Assembly: GCA_035610835.1 (NCBI GenBank)
Contig: CM069442.1
Coordinates: 61,419,431 to 61,483,430, forward strand
Direction of reading: 5' to 3'
Length of the DNA stretch: 64,000 nucleotides
Origin: Ophiura sarsii
Taxonomy: Eukaryota; Echinodermata; Ophiuroidea; Amphilepidida; Ophiuridae
The position numbers and the translations under genes were made by a program. Below are positions 23,768 through 35,291 of the stretch, one piece after another. The notes beneath the pieces were generated by a model. The model saw only the letters and a program-made list of their open reading frames with translations, was not told the origin of the DNA and did no database searches. Within the stretch, counting starts at the first letter, position 1. Each line of letters begins with the position of its first letter.

Positions 23768-24082
23768 AATAGAATGGAACCATGCATTATTTCCCTAGAA
23801 TAGAATGGAACCATGCATTATTACCCTAGAATAGAATGGAACCATGCATTATTACCCTAGAATAGAATGGAACCATGCATTATTACCCTAGAATAGAATG
23901 GAACCATGCATTATTACCCTAGAATAGAATGGAACCATGCATTATTACCCTAGAATAGAATGGAACCATGCATTATTGCCCAAGAATAGAATGAAACCAT
24001 GCATTATTACCCTAGAATAGAATGGAACCATGCATTATTACCCTAGAATAGAATGGAACCATGCATTATTACCCTAGAATAG
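23768..24082 (+). repeat. 31-bp minisatellite, block 1
   Basis: About ten tandem copies of a 31-bp unit containing ATAGAATGGAACCATGCATT and ATTACCCTAGA, nearly identical to one another. The same array resumes at 24809-25075 and 27955-28003, so one array was split by two later insertions. Confidence 0.9.
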
Positions 24083-24808
24083 TATACAAATAATGAATGT
24101 TTATGAGTGCAATGAATATTTTCATTCGGTGAGAGATGAAATGTTCCAGTCAACGAAGCGAAGCTGAGTTGAATAGAACATTTCATCTTTCACCGAATGA
24201 AAATATTCATACCATTGCACGAATGAAAACATTCATGCTTTTGTTTTATATAACAGTAACACATTCGGTAGGTTATTTGTCATAAAAAACGGAAGCTGAC
24301 ATGCCTACGCTACTGACTGAGTAGGCCTAAGCTTATTTTGATTTAAAATTGATAATTTTAATTAAACCTAGCCCTCACCTGGAAGCTTGCGTTCTCACTT
24401 ACAATATTTGTCTCATGTACAGCATTAACATTAGTCCCATCAATACAAGAAGGCAATTATAATCCAAGATATGCAGGCAGCAGAACAATACATAGGCCTC
24501 CCAGCGGCTACGCTACGGCACTTTCACCGGAGGATTGGTTGTTGGGAGACGCTGCGCTACACACAGGCTGGCCATAACAAACGCATCATAATCGTGGCGC
24601 GGTTCAATATTAGCGTGTGTACAGTGACTGTTGCCTGCTGAAAAACATGAGGCGTGCAATGGTACAAAACGTATGTAACGGCAAATGGAACCAAATTGCA
24701 TGATTAATGACGTATGATGTAAAATCAATGAAATGGGACAAATATTTCATGTCATGTGACATACAATCCACCAATCCAATGACAAGGAAATTTCCAACTG
24801 TTATATAA
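24083..24808. mobile_element. Insertion splitting the minisatellite, with foldback segments
   Basis: A palindrome lies at about 24090-24240 (TTCATTCGGTGAGAGATGAAATGTTC and its inverse). A further inverted pair (TTTTATATAACAGT near 24242 and AACTGTTATATAAAA near 24797) bounds the rest. The segment 24640-24785 matches the repeat at 2637-2850. Non-coding. Confidence 0.5.
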
Positions 24809-25075
24809 AATAGAATGGAACCATGCATTATTACCCTAGAATAGAATGGAACCATGCGTTATACCCTAGCATAGAATGGAACCATGCATTATTACCTAGA
24901 ATAGAATGGAACCATGCATTATTACCCTGGAATAGAATGGAACCATGCATTATTACCCTGGAATAGAATGGAACCATGCATTATTACCCTAGAATAGAAT
25001 GGAACCATGCATTATTACCCTAGAATAGAATGGAACCATGCATTATTACCCTGGAATAGAATGGAACCATGCATT
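24809..25075 (+). repeat. 31-bp minisatellite, block 2
   Basis: About nine more copies of the unit in block 1, some with CCTGGA in place of CCTAGA, ending abruptly at the 3' end of the LINE. Confidence 0.9.
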
Positions 25076-27954
25076 GGTTGGTTGGTTCGGTCCTGTCATG
25101 ACTGACAGCTCGTGACCTTACAGATACTACGCCACAAATAACGATTTTCAGCAAAGGAGTAACAATCACGGAGAGGGTGTCCAGTAATCAATTTTATTTT
25201 GTCAATCCACCGGGAACTAGGTCTGCCTCTCTTGCGCTTCCCTTCAATCATGCCTTGCATGATCATCTTCTCTAGGTTGTTACCCTTGCGACGTGAGATA
25301 TGGCCGAAGTAGCTCAGCATTTGGGTGTTGATAGCATGAAGAAGTCGTTTAGACACCCCTATTTCTTCAATAATACTGGCATTGGTCCTTCTCATTGTCC
25401 ATACGATACGAAGCATACGCCTCCAACACCACATCTCGAAAGCAGCTATTCTGTTTTTGTCAGCTTTGGTTAGGGTCCACGTCTCACATGCATACATGGC
25501 AATTGGAAATACAAGGGCTTGGACTAGCCTGGTTTTTGTTGCTCTGGTTATTCCTCTGTCAGCCCAGATCTTGCTTAGGTTGATCATTGCTGATCTGGCC
25601 ATTGCTAAACGGTGTCGAATCTCTTGGCTGCAACCACCCTCTTTGGTGATCAAGGATCCAAGGAAGTTGAATTTCGAGACCGATTCCACCTCATTACCAT
25701 CAATTATGAGAGGCTCTCCAACACCATCTGTGCCTATGGACATGATCTTGGTCTTGCTGACATTTAGACGTAGGCCAAGCTGCTCACTCTCCACCTTGAC
25801 TTTCTTCAGGAGTTCCGCCATCTCTTCCATATTTGTTGCAAACAGGGTGGTGTCATCGGCATAACGTAGATTGTGTATTTGGTATCCACCTACTGACAGC
25901 CCCCCTGGCCAATCATCCAATGCACGTCTCATTATAGACTCTGCATAAAGGTTGAAGAGTGCTGGTGAAAGTATGCACCCTTGACGGACTCCCTGACCTA
26001 GAGCAAACCAGTCACTATTTCCTTTCTCGGTGCGCACACAGGCAGCTTGACCATCATACAGATTGCGAATTAGGTGGACGAGGTGGTAAGGGATTCCCAT
26101 TTCTTGCAGTGCTGTCCACAATGCGGAATATCTCACACAATCAAAGGCCTTAGCGTAGTCTATGAAGCACATGAAGAGCTCCCTTTGGAATTCAAAACAT
26201 TTTTCCATTATGTGACGTACATTGGCTATCTGATCTCTTGTGCCGCGGCCTTTCCGGAAACCGGCTTGCTCAGCAGGAAGTTCACGTTCAAGATGAGGTC
26301 TGAGACGTTCGTTGATGATGTGCAGCAGGATTTTGCTTGCATGTGGTATCAGAGCGATAGTACGATGGTTTTTACACTCGCTAGCATCCCCTTTCTTTGG
26401 AAGTGTTAGGAAAACTGATCTCTTCCAATCCTCTGGCCATACTCTTGACTTCCACACAGTATTGCACAGCTTTTGCATAATAACTGCTACAGAATCATCA
26501 GCTTGCTTCAGGAGCTCACTTGGAATATCATCTAGACCAGGTGCCTTTTGACTTTTTAACTTCTTGATGGCTTCCTGGACCTCAGACAGAAGAATATCAG
26601 GCTCATCTTCACCTAGTGGAGGCGGGGGAGACTCCTGTGAGCCATTTGTCTCTTCTTGGGACGCATACAGATTTTCACAGTAGTTTTTCCAACGATCCTT
26701 GATTTCGTCACTCTCAGTCAAGACCTTTCCTTGCTCATCCTTGATGATAGCCAATCTAGTTGTCGTTTTTGAGGTGATGTTTTTTATACATCTAAAGAGC
26801 TCTCTGCTGTTTTTGTGAAAACTGTGATCCTCAAGTTCTTGGCATTGCTGTCGGATATGCTTATTTTTATCTCTCCTAGAATTCAATTGAACCTCACTTG
26901 AAAGTCTTCTGTATAGGTTACTGCCTTGCAGACCAGCTTCCTTCAATTGGCGTCTTTCATCTGCTAAGTTGATGGTTTCATGTGACAGCCATGATGTGGT
27001 CTTTCTCTTATGTTTCTTAGGAACATGTTTTTTGGCTGCGCTGAGAATAGAGTTTTTGATGTCCAGCCAGAGTTCATCAGGAGTTGTTTCCTCATCTCTA
27101 ACCATCAGTTCTTGAAACAGATTTCTGGTCTCCACTCTGTATTTGTCATCAAGATGCTGCAAATCAAATCTGCAGGGTTTGGGAGCACCTTTGGTCATCT
27201 TCAACTTGATTCGAAAATCAGCAATCAGAAGTTGATGGTCACTACCTATATCTGCCCCTGGCAGGGTTTTTGCTATCTTGATAGAAGACTTCCACCTACT
27301 GCTAATGAGGATGTAGTCAATCTGGTTTCTTGTGATGCCGTTTGGTGATATCCAAGTGTACTTCCGCCTCGGGTGTTGTTGGAAGATTGTGTTTGTGATA
27401 GTAAGTCTGTTTGCTACACAGAAATCCACGAGTGTACTACCTCTTTCGTTTCTGCTTCCCAAGCCATGCGGGCCCAAGGCCATGGTTTCGTCTTCGTTTT
27501 GAATGCCTTCTCCAACTTTTGCACAGAAATCCACGAGTGTACACAACTTTTGCACAGAAATCCACGAGTGTACACAGAAATCCACGAGTGTACTACCTCT
27601 TTCGTTTCTGCTTCCCAAGCCATGCGGGCCCAAGGCCATGGTTTCGTCTTCGTTTTGAATGCCTTCTCCAACTTTTGCGTTGAAATCACCTGTTATCATG
27701 ATGATATCTCTCTTCGGAATGCCATCAAGGGTTTCCTGCAGTTGGCTGTAAAAACATTCCAGATCTTCATCAGAGGCTGCGGAGGTTGGTGCATATATTT
27801 GAATGACTGAGAGGTTAATAGGCCGAGGTTGGAATCTGATGGAGATGATCCTGTCACTGACTGGGTTGTAGCCCAAGACATACTTTGAGATGATTTTACT
27901 GGTGATGAAAGCTACACCTTTGCTCCCTCCTTTCTCATTTCCTGAGTAGTATAT
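25076..27954 (-). mobile_element. RTE-like LINE, 5'-truncated, long open frame
   Basis: A non-LTR retrotransposon on the minus strand, inserted inside the 31-bp minisatellite. The frame is open from the truncated 5' edge near 27954 to the stop near 25096, over 940 codons without a break, so the insertion is young. The apurinic-endonuclease-like domain keeps T-G-D-F-N-A-K-V and S-D-H-Q-L-L but lacks its N-terminal part. The reverse transcriptase has F-I-D-Y-A-K-A-F-D, G-V-R-Q-G-C-I-L-S-P and R-Y-A-D-D-T-T. No RNase H is seen. The element ends in short GGTT repeats on the plus strand next to the array. Confidence 0.88.
25096..27953 (-). CDS. LINE endonuclease-reverse transcriptase polyprotein (partial N-terminus)
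   Basis: The encoded protein copies the element RNA by target-primed reverse transcription. In order it has a partial endonuclease, a linker, the RT palm and fingers (catalytic Y-A-D-D near 25850), and a C-terminal region with a W-R-R-M-L-R-I type motif and a basic G-K-R-K-R-G-R-P. Inside the endonuclease an in-frame direct duplication of 106 bases (27417-27522 and 27573-27678, offset 156) repeats the stretch A-K-V-G-E-G-I-Q-N-E-D-E-T-M. That insert probably disables the nuclease fold. Confidence 0.8.
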
Positions 27955-28003
27955 GCATGCATTATTACCCTAGAATAGAATGGAACCATGCATTATTACC
28001 CTG
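27955..28003 (+). repeat. 31-bp minisatellite, block 3
   Basis: One and a half units of the array resume beyond the 5' edge of the LINE; ATGCATT is present on both sides of the insertion and may be the target duplication. Confidence 0.8.
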
Positions 28004-28446
28004 CTTTAAATAAATTTATAATATACATAAAACCATCCCATGTAATGACTTATACCAATAAGTAAATAAAATGAAATAACAAGCCATCTTCTGTATTTTC
28101 TGTATGCCATTTAGTGTTTTCATTCTTTCTATTTTGGAAAGATAACCAGCAACTTAATCAGTTTGATTCAGGTCATATTAGATCAAGGGGGTATTCAATT
28201 TTTGTGGGTAGACACCCTCTGTGGTTAAATCATGAAAATTACACACTGAGATGATTATCAAATCTAAACTTAAAGATTTCAAATGGTTGTTAGAACATAT
28301 GTGTAAAAACTCAACTTCTGACAAAATTGAGGGCTCCCAATTCTGAGGGTCTCTCAATACCCCTTTAGATAATTCCAGTGATTTAGAACTTTGTATATAT
28401 GTCTTTCTTTTTAACAAAAATAAGTGTATTTATTTTGAAAATTCAG

Positions 28447-28785
28447 GATGTGGTGAGCTTAACATCTATCTAGAATCTGATGTTGAAACACCTCTAGCAT
28501 CGAGCAACTACCCCTCTAACTATAATGATAGTACATTTTGCCCATGGACAGTGTATGCGCCGACAGGATACAATGTGTATCTACACTTCTTAAATTTCAC
28601 GCTTGAAAGGGAGGACTACCTGTTTATTGATTATGGGACCAATGATATGACCTTGAGGTACACCAAGGATCGTCTACCGCCAGATATTGTGTCATCGGGA
28701 GAGATGCTGTTGATAAGATTTGACAGCGATGACAGCGCTAATGATGTGGGATTTGATATGCGGTTATCAGCCACCAATGATATAT
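28447..28785 (+). CDS. Exon: CUB domain 6 (duplicated block, copy 1)
   Basis: A 113-codon phase 1-1 exon, acceptor AAAATTCAG and donor GTAAGT. G-C-G-E-L-N-I-Y-L, S-N-Y-P-S-N-Y-N, F-C-P-W-T-V-Y-A-P, R-E-D-Y-L-F-I-D-Y-G. The E-x-E-D-Y and later D-D-S-A-N-D residues sit where calcium-binding CUBs have their acidic ligands. By my count nine residues differ from the paralogue at 49908. One disulfide only. Confidence 0.92.
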
Positions 28786-29067
28786 GTAAGTGAAGTGGTA
28801 ATTCTTAAAACAGCATCATAGAAAATGATCCAAGTCTGTCTTTCTATGTGTGGTAAATAAAAGATTAAAAGATCATTTTACCAAAAATATTACATATTTC
28901 CTGTCATATTTATATTTAGGGTAAAATCAGTTTTAATTGAGTAGGCAAAAACATAAAATATAGTCCTAAGAATTTACCAAGGATTCAACTAGAATTACTC
29001 ATTTATAACCAATGTGCGCACTAGTTTTTGCAGGTATTAACAAATTTGCTTCCAAAATGTACCTGAT

Positions 29068-29538
29068 ATTAAAGGCATATTATGCGATCTTTTTCATGGA
29101 ACGCCCTCTACCTGTGATTTTCCCCCTAGAAATGCATATCTTATAATTTACAGAGCGATACATTTCCTAATTACTTCAAAATCAAATTTTGAAATAAGTT
29201 GTCCTGTAATCAAATCAGAGTGTATTTTTCATTCATAAATAGAATTCCATGGTGAGACATCATGTTATAACGCCGTTTACACAGTGTCTATAGTCCCGAC
29301 CGCAACTGTACACAAGTGAAAATACCTCTATAGAATGCTTTACGATGAAAATCAAAACAGATTATGTCGAAAATATTTCATTATGATTTAGTATAATTCT
29401 GTTATGGGGTTTTTACTCAAAATACAGTCAGAGTAGATTTACGAGTCCAGGAAAGTATTTCCTGATAGTCAAACTTCATTATCAGAGAGAAAAGAATATG
29501 TGTACAAATTTGACAAAGATTACATAATATTGCTTTAA
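29068..29538. repeat. Possible inverted-end dispersed repeat
   Basis: TTAAAGGCATATTATGCGATC on the left is an imperfect inverse of the right end, GATTACATAATATTGCTTTAA. The right end is shared with 21398-21455. Confidence 0.4.
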
Positions 29539-29729
29539 CCATGGACTTACAAGTCCATGCTTTAACTAACATGTTTCCAGATTGTACATTTTCATTTTCA
29601 TTTCTCATTAACTTCTTGGTATGAGATGAGAAAAGAGAATTTAAAAACAAAAATGTAATGATTTCCCAGTTTACATATTTGTAAAATTGTCCACTCATAA
29701 ATTGTTTAAACAAAACTTTTACCTTCCAG

Positions 29730-29828
29730 TTGAAACTGCATGTGAGAATGGTGCTGAGATCCTACCATCTATTGTGACATGTGATGGGCATGTAGATTGC
29801 TTTGATACCACTGATGAGATACTGTGTC
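29730..29828 (+). CDS. Exon: mini-LDLa 6 (duplicated block, copy 1)
   Basis: A 33-codon phase 1-1 exon, acceptor ACCTTCCAG and donor GTAAGT. A-C-E-N-G-A-E-I-L-P, then T-C-D-G-H-V-D-C-F-D-T-T-D-E-I-L-C. Two residues differ from the exon at 50696, and the flanking intron just upstream (about 45 bases) is also conserved between the copies. It links CUB 6 to the Frizzled domain. Confidence 0.88.
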
Positions 29829-30911
29829 GTAAGTCATTTGTCATGCATAACATTTGGGATTTTATTATCTCATATATAGTGTAAAGATTTGTTTTTCTTT
29901 CCTTTTTTTAAACCAATTTTTAGACTTAATCCTTTCCACTAGGCAAAAAAGTGTGAACATCTGGGTCGTTCGGTCGGTCAATTTGTTTATATATTTATAG
30001 GGAAACAAACGGATACTGCACAAGATTTTAAAGTATGGGGAACATGCCCCTTATTTCCTAAACTTTTAAAATTTAAAAAATAAGTCATTGACGACATTTT
30101 GCGTTTATGTTGCAGTTAAACATAAACTAAACACATTTTGCTATTAACCAAAATATGATATTTAATAAGAAGAAAAAAAGCGACCCTAGATTTTCAGATT
30201 ATTGGGTCAGTCGCAAAGGACAAGTCAACAATACTTTTCTTTTTAGCCCAATACCATACACAATACCCTGATTTTAATAGTCAACCAGGTATGAAAATTC
30301 TGTGTTTAATGACTTCAAGTACTGGAGAGCTCAGGCATGAGTAGCATGTAACAGATTTGACAAAATCTGGAAATTAAAACTTGATAGAACCATATCAAAA
30401 TCAAGTTATTCGGGGCATGTTTTGAATGTATCCAATATATTCTATTTCAGATTCTCAGAAATAAATAAGAGATTTCGTGTATCTCAACAGTTATCACCTC
30501 TCCAGTTTGTTCATGCTTATTAAAGGGGGATGCTCCGATCACTTTAGGGTTTTTCCCCCATCAAAATATTATGATATCAGGAGAAGCTCCAAATTGTTCT
30601 CATTATTTCTGTAAATAAATTTTGTTGTTGCAAGATATTTCCATTTAGAAGTTATGTCAAAATGTCAAAATGCAGTGAATTACTTCCAAAGGTCGTTAAG
30701 CTCCCTGTCAGTTTGTGTACTACTCAATCGGCAAATTTCATGTCACCTTATGCTTGTTATATAAGAACCATTTGAGTTATGCAACTTCAACTTTGAAATA
30801 CCACAATTTTAAGGATGACCCTTGTACAATAGAAAACATCAAGTTGGAAATCTTTGAGTGTTATATAATTAAATCCCACACGTTCCTACTTTCTTTTTGT
30901 CAATGTTGCAG
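29829..30911. other. Intron, nothing recognised
   Basis: AT-rich; no exon, RNA gene or clear repeat boundary was seen. Confidence 0.4.
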
Positions 30912-31241
30912 TTCCATGTGAAATAATACCAGAGCAAATCTGCCTAGACACGTTGCCATACAACAAGACATACTATCCACAATCCGAATCTTTACAAGAT
31001 GCAGTGGAGTTATTTGATCAGATTCATGAAGCAGCAGCTAGATGCCATCCAGGAGGCGCCCTCTATGTTTTGTGCGCAGAGCTCTTCCCGCCATGTCCAG
31101 ATGTAGAGGATGCAGAAGAGTTGGTGGTTTGTCAGAGTCTTTGTCAAGATGTGTCAGATAACTGTCAGGGTGTGTACAATTGGACATCGTGTGAAGGTTT
31201 GCCAGATGGGGAAAGCTATTTCTGCTCATTTCCAGAAGAAG
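30912..31241 (+). CDS. Exon: Frizzled-type cysteine-rich domain, copy 1
   Basis: A 110-codon phase 1-1 exon, acceptor TGTTGCAG and donor GTACAG. P-C-E-I-I-P-E-Q-I-C-L-D-T-L-P-Y-N-K-T starts the fold. Ten cysteines follow the Fz spacing, including L-Y-V-L-C, L-F-P-P-C-P-D and C-Q-S-L-C-Q-D-V. Fz CRDs bind Wnt proteins or lipids in receptors, and corin-type transmembrane proteases also carry them upstream of LDLa and trypsin modules. Ligand binding here is unknown. The paralogue at 52571 is slightly shorter (G-G removed mid-domain and the end trimmed). Confidence 0.93.
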
Positions 31242-31811
31242 GTACAGCTTTATAAATATATGTGGTATTTTTTAGAAAAAGACTACAATACCTAAACTAC
31301 CATAATTACAACCATATAATTTCCTTCCAGCCAAACTATTTCATATAGTACAATAGAAGAACTACAATAGAAGAACCCATCCCAACTAAAAGGGCAAAAT
31401 AAACACATAACAAGCGCTGCTGAATGTCCTTACTCTGAAATAAAACCCGGTGCAGGACTCGAACCCACGATCTACCACTATATGTTGTATACATTTCATA
31501 TAGGATAAGTATATTCAAACATTATCTAAAATATGCTATATTCCATTCTATTCTTCCTCTGGACAATAACTTTACAGGCACATCATTCATTTACAAACAT
31601 GTATGTATCTTTCTTCTTTCTATGTGTGTGTGTATTTGCTAGCGCCTTAAAAGGGCGTGCATGTTTATTTGCTGCGACCAGTACATGATGCAGTAATTTC
31701 ACTGTCGCGTGGAAGTAAAATAGACTATGCACGCATACATTTTTGTAGTCATAAATACATATTTTTTAAAAGAATCTCCATTCTATTGCTTTCATTCTAT
31801 TGCTTTCATAG
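31242..31811. other. Intron with a tRNA-like fragment
   Basis: On the minus strand near 31443-31480 a B-box-like GTGGGTTCGAGTCCTGCACC is followed by TTTTA. No matching A box or folded body could be made out, so it is at most a SINE fragment. Confidence 0.35.
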
Positions 31812-31995
31812 ATATCTCTGGGACAGGTTATTGTGGTACACGTCCTGCATATAATCCTAATACTCGTATAGTTGGAGGTGAAGATGCAACAGAAGGTGCT
31901 TGGCCATGGATCTGTACATTACAGTCTAATGGGGATCATTTCTGCGGCGGTACATTGGTGGCCGATCAGTGGGTCATCACAGCAGCACATTGTGT
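31812..31995 (+). CDS. Protease 1, exon 1: activation site and catalytic His
   Basis: 184 bases, entering in phase 1 and leaving in phase 2 (GT-split valine). G-Y-C-G-T-R-P is the linker with the cysteine that keeps the pro-chain attached. N-T-R-I-V-G-G-E-D is the activation site, cut after R. W-P-W-I-C-T-L-Q and F-C-G-G-T-L follow, then I-T-A-A-H-C with catalytic His57. The extra cysteine after W-P-W is also seen in protease 2. About five residues differ from exon 54297-54480. Confidence 0.95.
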
Positions 31996-32091
31996 GTAAG
32001 TTTTGTTAAGCCTTTATATTGATCTGTGGGAAGGTAATTGGATTGGACATGGCATTGGTGCCCAAGAGTTATATGTATTCTTAATTTAGAG

Positions 32092-32195
32092 AATAAAATA
32101 TAGTTTGTAGCTGTTTTGCTATACGTTGGTCTTGTAATGTATAGGCTGTACCATATGGAGTCGTGTATGGTCGCTGCAAACTATATTTTTATCCT
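32092..32195. repeat. Inverted repeat in the first protease intron
   Basis: ATAAAATATAGTTTGTAGC at the left is inverse to GCTGCAAACTATATTTTTAT at the right. The segment just before it (TTTAGAGAATAAA) also precedes the palindrome at 54736-54922 in the equivalent intron of protease 2. Confidence 0.5.
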
Positions 32196-33085
32196 TAATC
32201 TTATTTAGTTCATTGTTTTTTTCATCTTTTATCATAAAAATCATGCTTTTTGTTAACAGCAAATACCCCCTTTATTATAAAATCTGCACATCCATCGAGC
32301 TGTTTACCAACTTCCTGCCTCAAATAATCACATTCTTTAGCACGTAACAATCCTGTATTTGCATACTTACATAATACACTAGCATAAAGGCAACCACCAA
32401 GGTATCTGAATGCAACTGTAATGGCCCCCAAAACAGACTATTGAAATATGAAGTATGTTGGAGAAAATCACTGTATATAAATAACAAGATCGGCATGGTC
32501 TATGTGTTTGCAGTTGAATAACGCTAGTATGGAGATTTAGAAGTGTCCTAAAAGTGTTGATACCTTCTTAAAGATTTATATCTCTGATAAAATAATTTGC
32601 AGCATAAAACTAAAAAAAACATAGTTGGACAGAGAAAAATTGTAGAATTATTTTGATACCAAACTTGTTACTCTTTCCAAGGCCCTCAATATATTACACA
32701 CACTGAAAGGTTTGGTCACATAACTCACAATACCATACATGTGTTCACCTTTCAGGATGCCAGGTGCACTTTTCATTCCATATCCTCACATTCCATTCAT
32801 GTGGCCTTTGCAAACAGGCATTTACTTTTTGTGTGCAAACAGGCATTTACTTTTTGTGTGCAACATTAATTATGTTCATAAAAATTATTATTTCAATCTG
32901 AAAAGGTCTAAAAATCACTACAGAAAACCTTCCTTGTGTCACTACCTCTCTACTTGCTCCCTCAATTCATTACATAAGCTCAAAAACGGAAAGCTTTCTT
33001 CTGTACTTTAGCAACACAGATAGATGTTATTTTGTAAAATGTAAAGTCAGTTTTAATTCCTTTGTATATGTTTTTCGTTTCTTAG
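32196..33085. other. Intron, nothing recognised
   Basis: A 25-base direct repeat (CAAACAGGCATTTACTTTTTGTGTG) occurs near 32811-32862. No exon was seen. Confidence 0.4.
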
Positions 33086-33351
33086 ACAAAATGGTGTCAT
33101 ACCTGGATTAACGGTTACATTTGGCACTGTGAGTCTCAGTGATATGCCTGCTGAAGAAATTGAAGTTGCAGTTAAAGATGTGATAATTCACCCTGATTAC
33201 GCCGGAAATAGAAATGATATTGCTCTATTACAATTATCAGAATCCATTGAGTTCACCAGTTACGTGAGACCAGCTTGCATAGCAACAGATACAAATGAAA
33301 CAGAAGTGTATAGTAATTGTATAGCAGCCGGTTGGGGTAGAACGAGGGGTT
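33086..33351 (+). CDS. Protease 1, exon 2: catalytic Asp
   Basis: 266 bases, entering in phase 2 and leaving in phase 1. V-T-F-G-T-V-S-L-S, V-I-I-H-P-D-Y, then G-N-R-N-D-I-A-L-L-Q-L containing Asp102. Y-V-R-P-A-C supplies the cysteine (about position 122) that bonds to the pro-chain. The exon ends Y-S-N-C-I-A-A-G-W-G-R-T-R-G, just before the autolysis loop. Same length as the partner at 55844. Confidence 0.94.
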
Positions 33352-34071
33352 GTAAGTATGGCTGTAAAAACACATACATGTCAGAACCACGCACATAGAT
33401 CTGCGTCATCATTTTTGTATTTGTGGATCCAAAAATACGGCATTTGTCAAGAAAACTACTCCTCCCACTTCCATTGTAAATTGTTGACTATAAGGATTTA
33501 TGTCAATAAAAACCAACGGACGACGAGTTTGTTTATTTTATACAGAAAAATCAATACACACGATGACCCAGCCTGTCGTGGACTGATTCTGGCATATACA
33601 ACTGGCACTGTGTTGACATTTCTTGTTTCAAAAATACCATTCCCTTCCACCCTTACCTACCCTACATTCATTAATACTTCATCTTCTCTCCTGTCAAGAA
33701 TTTGGTAATGGCATAAGAACAAAATTGTGCACAGGCATAACTGAAATCATAAACATCATGAAAAGACATTTCGATGTAGGTACAATGTGGCTGTTGTATT
33801 CTTATTGGTGGAATTATCTCAAATCATGAACATTATAACAAGTCATTTTCCAATTACAGAGATTTGTTTTTAAATAACCGGACCTCTGATGTGGAAGGCT
33901 GCCAAAAAGTGAATGAGCAAGCCACCAGCAGTGATGCCACTTGCTGATTAAAACCGCGGGAAAAACATGGAAGTCCAAAAGGATGAGCGCCAAAATCAGA
34001 AAGCGGTTACTTCCAGCCGGCAACTTTGTTTTCCTTGCATGCGCATCAGAAACTAAATTAATTCTGATATA
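33352..34071. other. Intron, nothing recognised
   Basis: No exon; ends at a TA dinucleotide where the palindromic element is inserted. Confidence 0.4.
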
Positions 34072-34679
34072 CAGGGTGGTCCAAAAAAAACTATACCCAA
34101 CTTTGGAGGCCATTTTCTCCTAGATGATAAAATATTTTAGTAATTTGGTTTGCATATTATTAAAGCAGATATCGTTGAGCATTATTGGTGAAAATAGGGA
34201 AGATATTACATTAATATTTTTTGAGATATTGCTATTTTTAGCGAGTATGTGTAAAAATGGCTTTTCCACGGGAGCTGTCAATGCATCAACATGTTTGAAT
34301 ATGATATGACACAATAATGTAATGAAGATATTGCATTAATATTAAAAAGTATTATTTATCCATTATTTATCCATTTTAGTGTAAATAAAAGCTCTCGCAA
34401 AAACATTTGTCAAAGGACTATCGCGTCATTACATTATTGTGTCATATCATATTCAAACATGTTGATGCATTGACAGCTCCCGTGGAAAAGCCATTTTTAC
34501 ACATACTCGCTAAAAATCGCAATATCTCAAAAAATATTAATGTAATATCTTCCTTATTTTCACCAATACTGCTCAACGATATATGCTTTAATAATATGCA
34601 AACCAAATTACTAAAATATTTTATCATCTAGGAAAAAATGGCCTCCAAAGTTGGGTATAGTTTTTTTTGGACCACCCTG
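34072..34679. mobile_element. 608-bp near-perfect foldback element with TA duplication
   Basis: It starts CAGGGTGGTCC and ends GGACCACCCTG, flanked by TA on both sides as in Tc1/mariner elements. The two arms (about 245 bases each) are almost exact inverses around a short spacer near 34320-34430; the same 61-codon open frame can be read in both arms on opposite strands. No transposase is encoded. Confidence 0.85.
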
Positions 34680-35069
34680 TAAGTATGTGGTATTTGTATT
34701 ATTGGCAGACTAAACACAATCTATTTAATACTATAACAAGGCATATTGATGGCGGGGCTTTTGAATTGTATTCTTTGCTGACATAACTTGTATCATGAAT
34801 ACCTTAAAAAGGCATGTTCATGTATGGTGACCTTTCTAATACACACTTTAACTTAAATAATAAACACTTCAAATCATGTTGATGTAGGTATAACATGGCC
34901 TTTGTATCATTGACCAACTTTAACACAAATCATGAATACCTTAAAAAAGGCATTTTCATGTATGATGTGACCTTTCAAATATATTAACTTGAATATAATA
35001 AACACTGTTAACAAATAATTTTATTCTTGGCAGACATAACTCATTTATAAAAAAACAAGACATTTTGAT
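34680..35069. other. Intron with imperfect local repeats
   Basis: The phrase CATGAATACCTTAAAAA followed by GGCATxTTCATGTATG occurs twice (about 34793 and 34929). Confidence 0.4.
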
Positions 35070-35291
35070 GATAAAAATGTTTTGTTGTACAAATCCAATT
35101 ATCTACTCACATGCTAGACAGTTTCGTCTTCCCGTTCGGAAGACTTCTTCGGTAGTGACTTGATCCACTTGTTTTTCCGCGCGATTTACTTGCACTCTCG
35201 GTCCCAGGAAGCTCAGGTGTTAACAGTGGATCGTAGACATGATTTAGCATGTGAGTAGATAATTGGATTTGTACAACAAAACATTTTTATC
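35070..35291. mobile_element. 222-bp MITE with perfect inverted ends
   Basis: The arms of about 46 bases, beginning GATAAAAATGTTTTGTTGTA and ending in the inverse, match exactly. The core contains CTTCCCGTTCGGAAG, a short palindrome. Non-coding. Confidence 0.8.

Noticed and set aside
23768..24082. Regular 31-bp repeat resembling a CRISPR array
   Set aside because: The units are contiguous with no unique spacers, and the context is an animal intron; it is a minisatellite.
25382..27810. Several plus-strand open frames
   Set aside because: They are shadows of the LINE frame on the minus strand.
31443..31480. Minus-strand tRNA gene
   Set aside because: Only a B-box-like piece is present; no foldable body.
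34120..34631. Pairs of about 61-codon open frames on both strands
   Set aside because: They arise from the two arms of one palindrome, not from genes.
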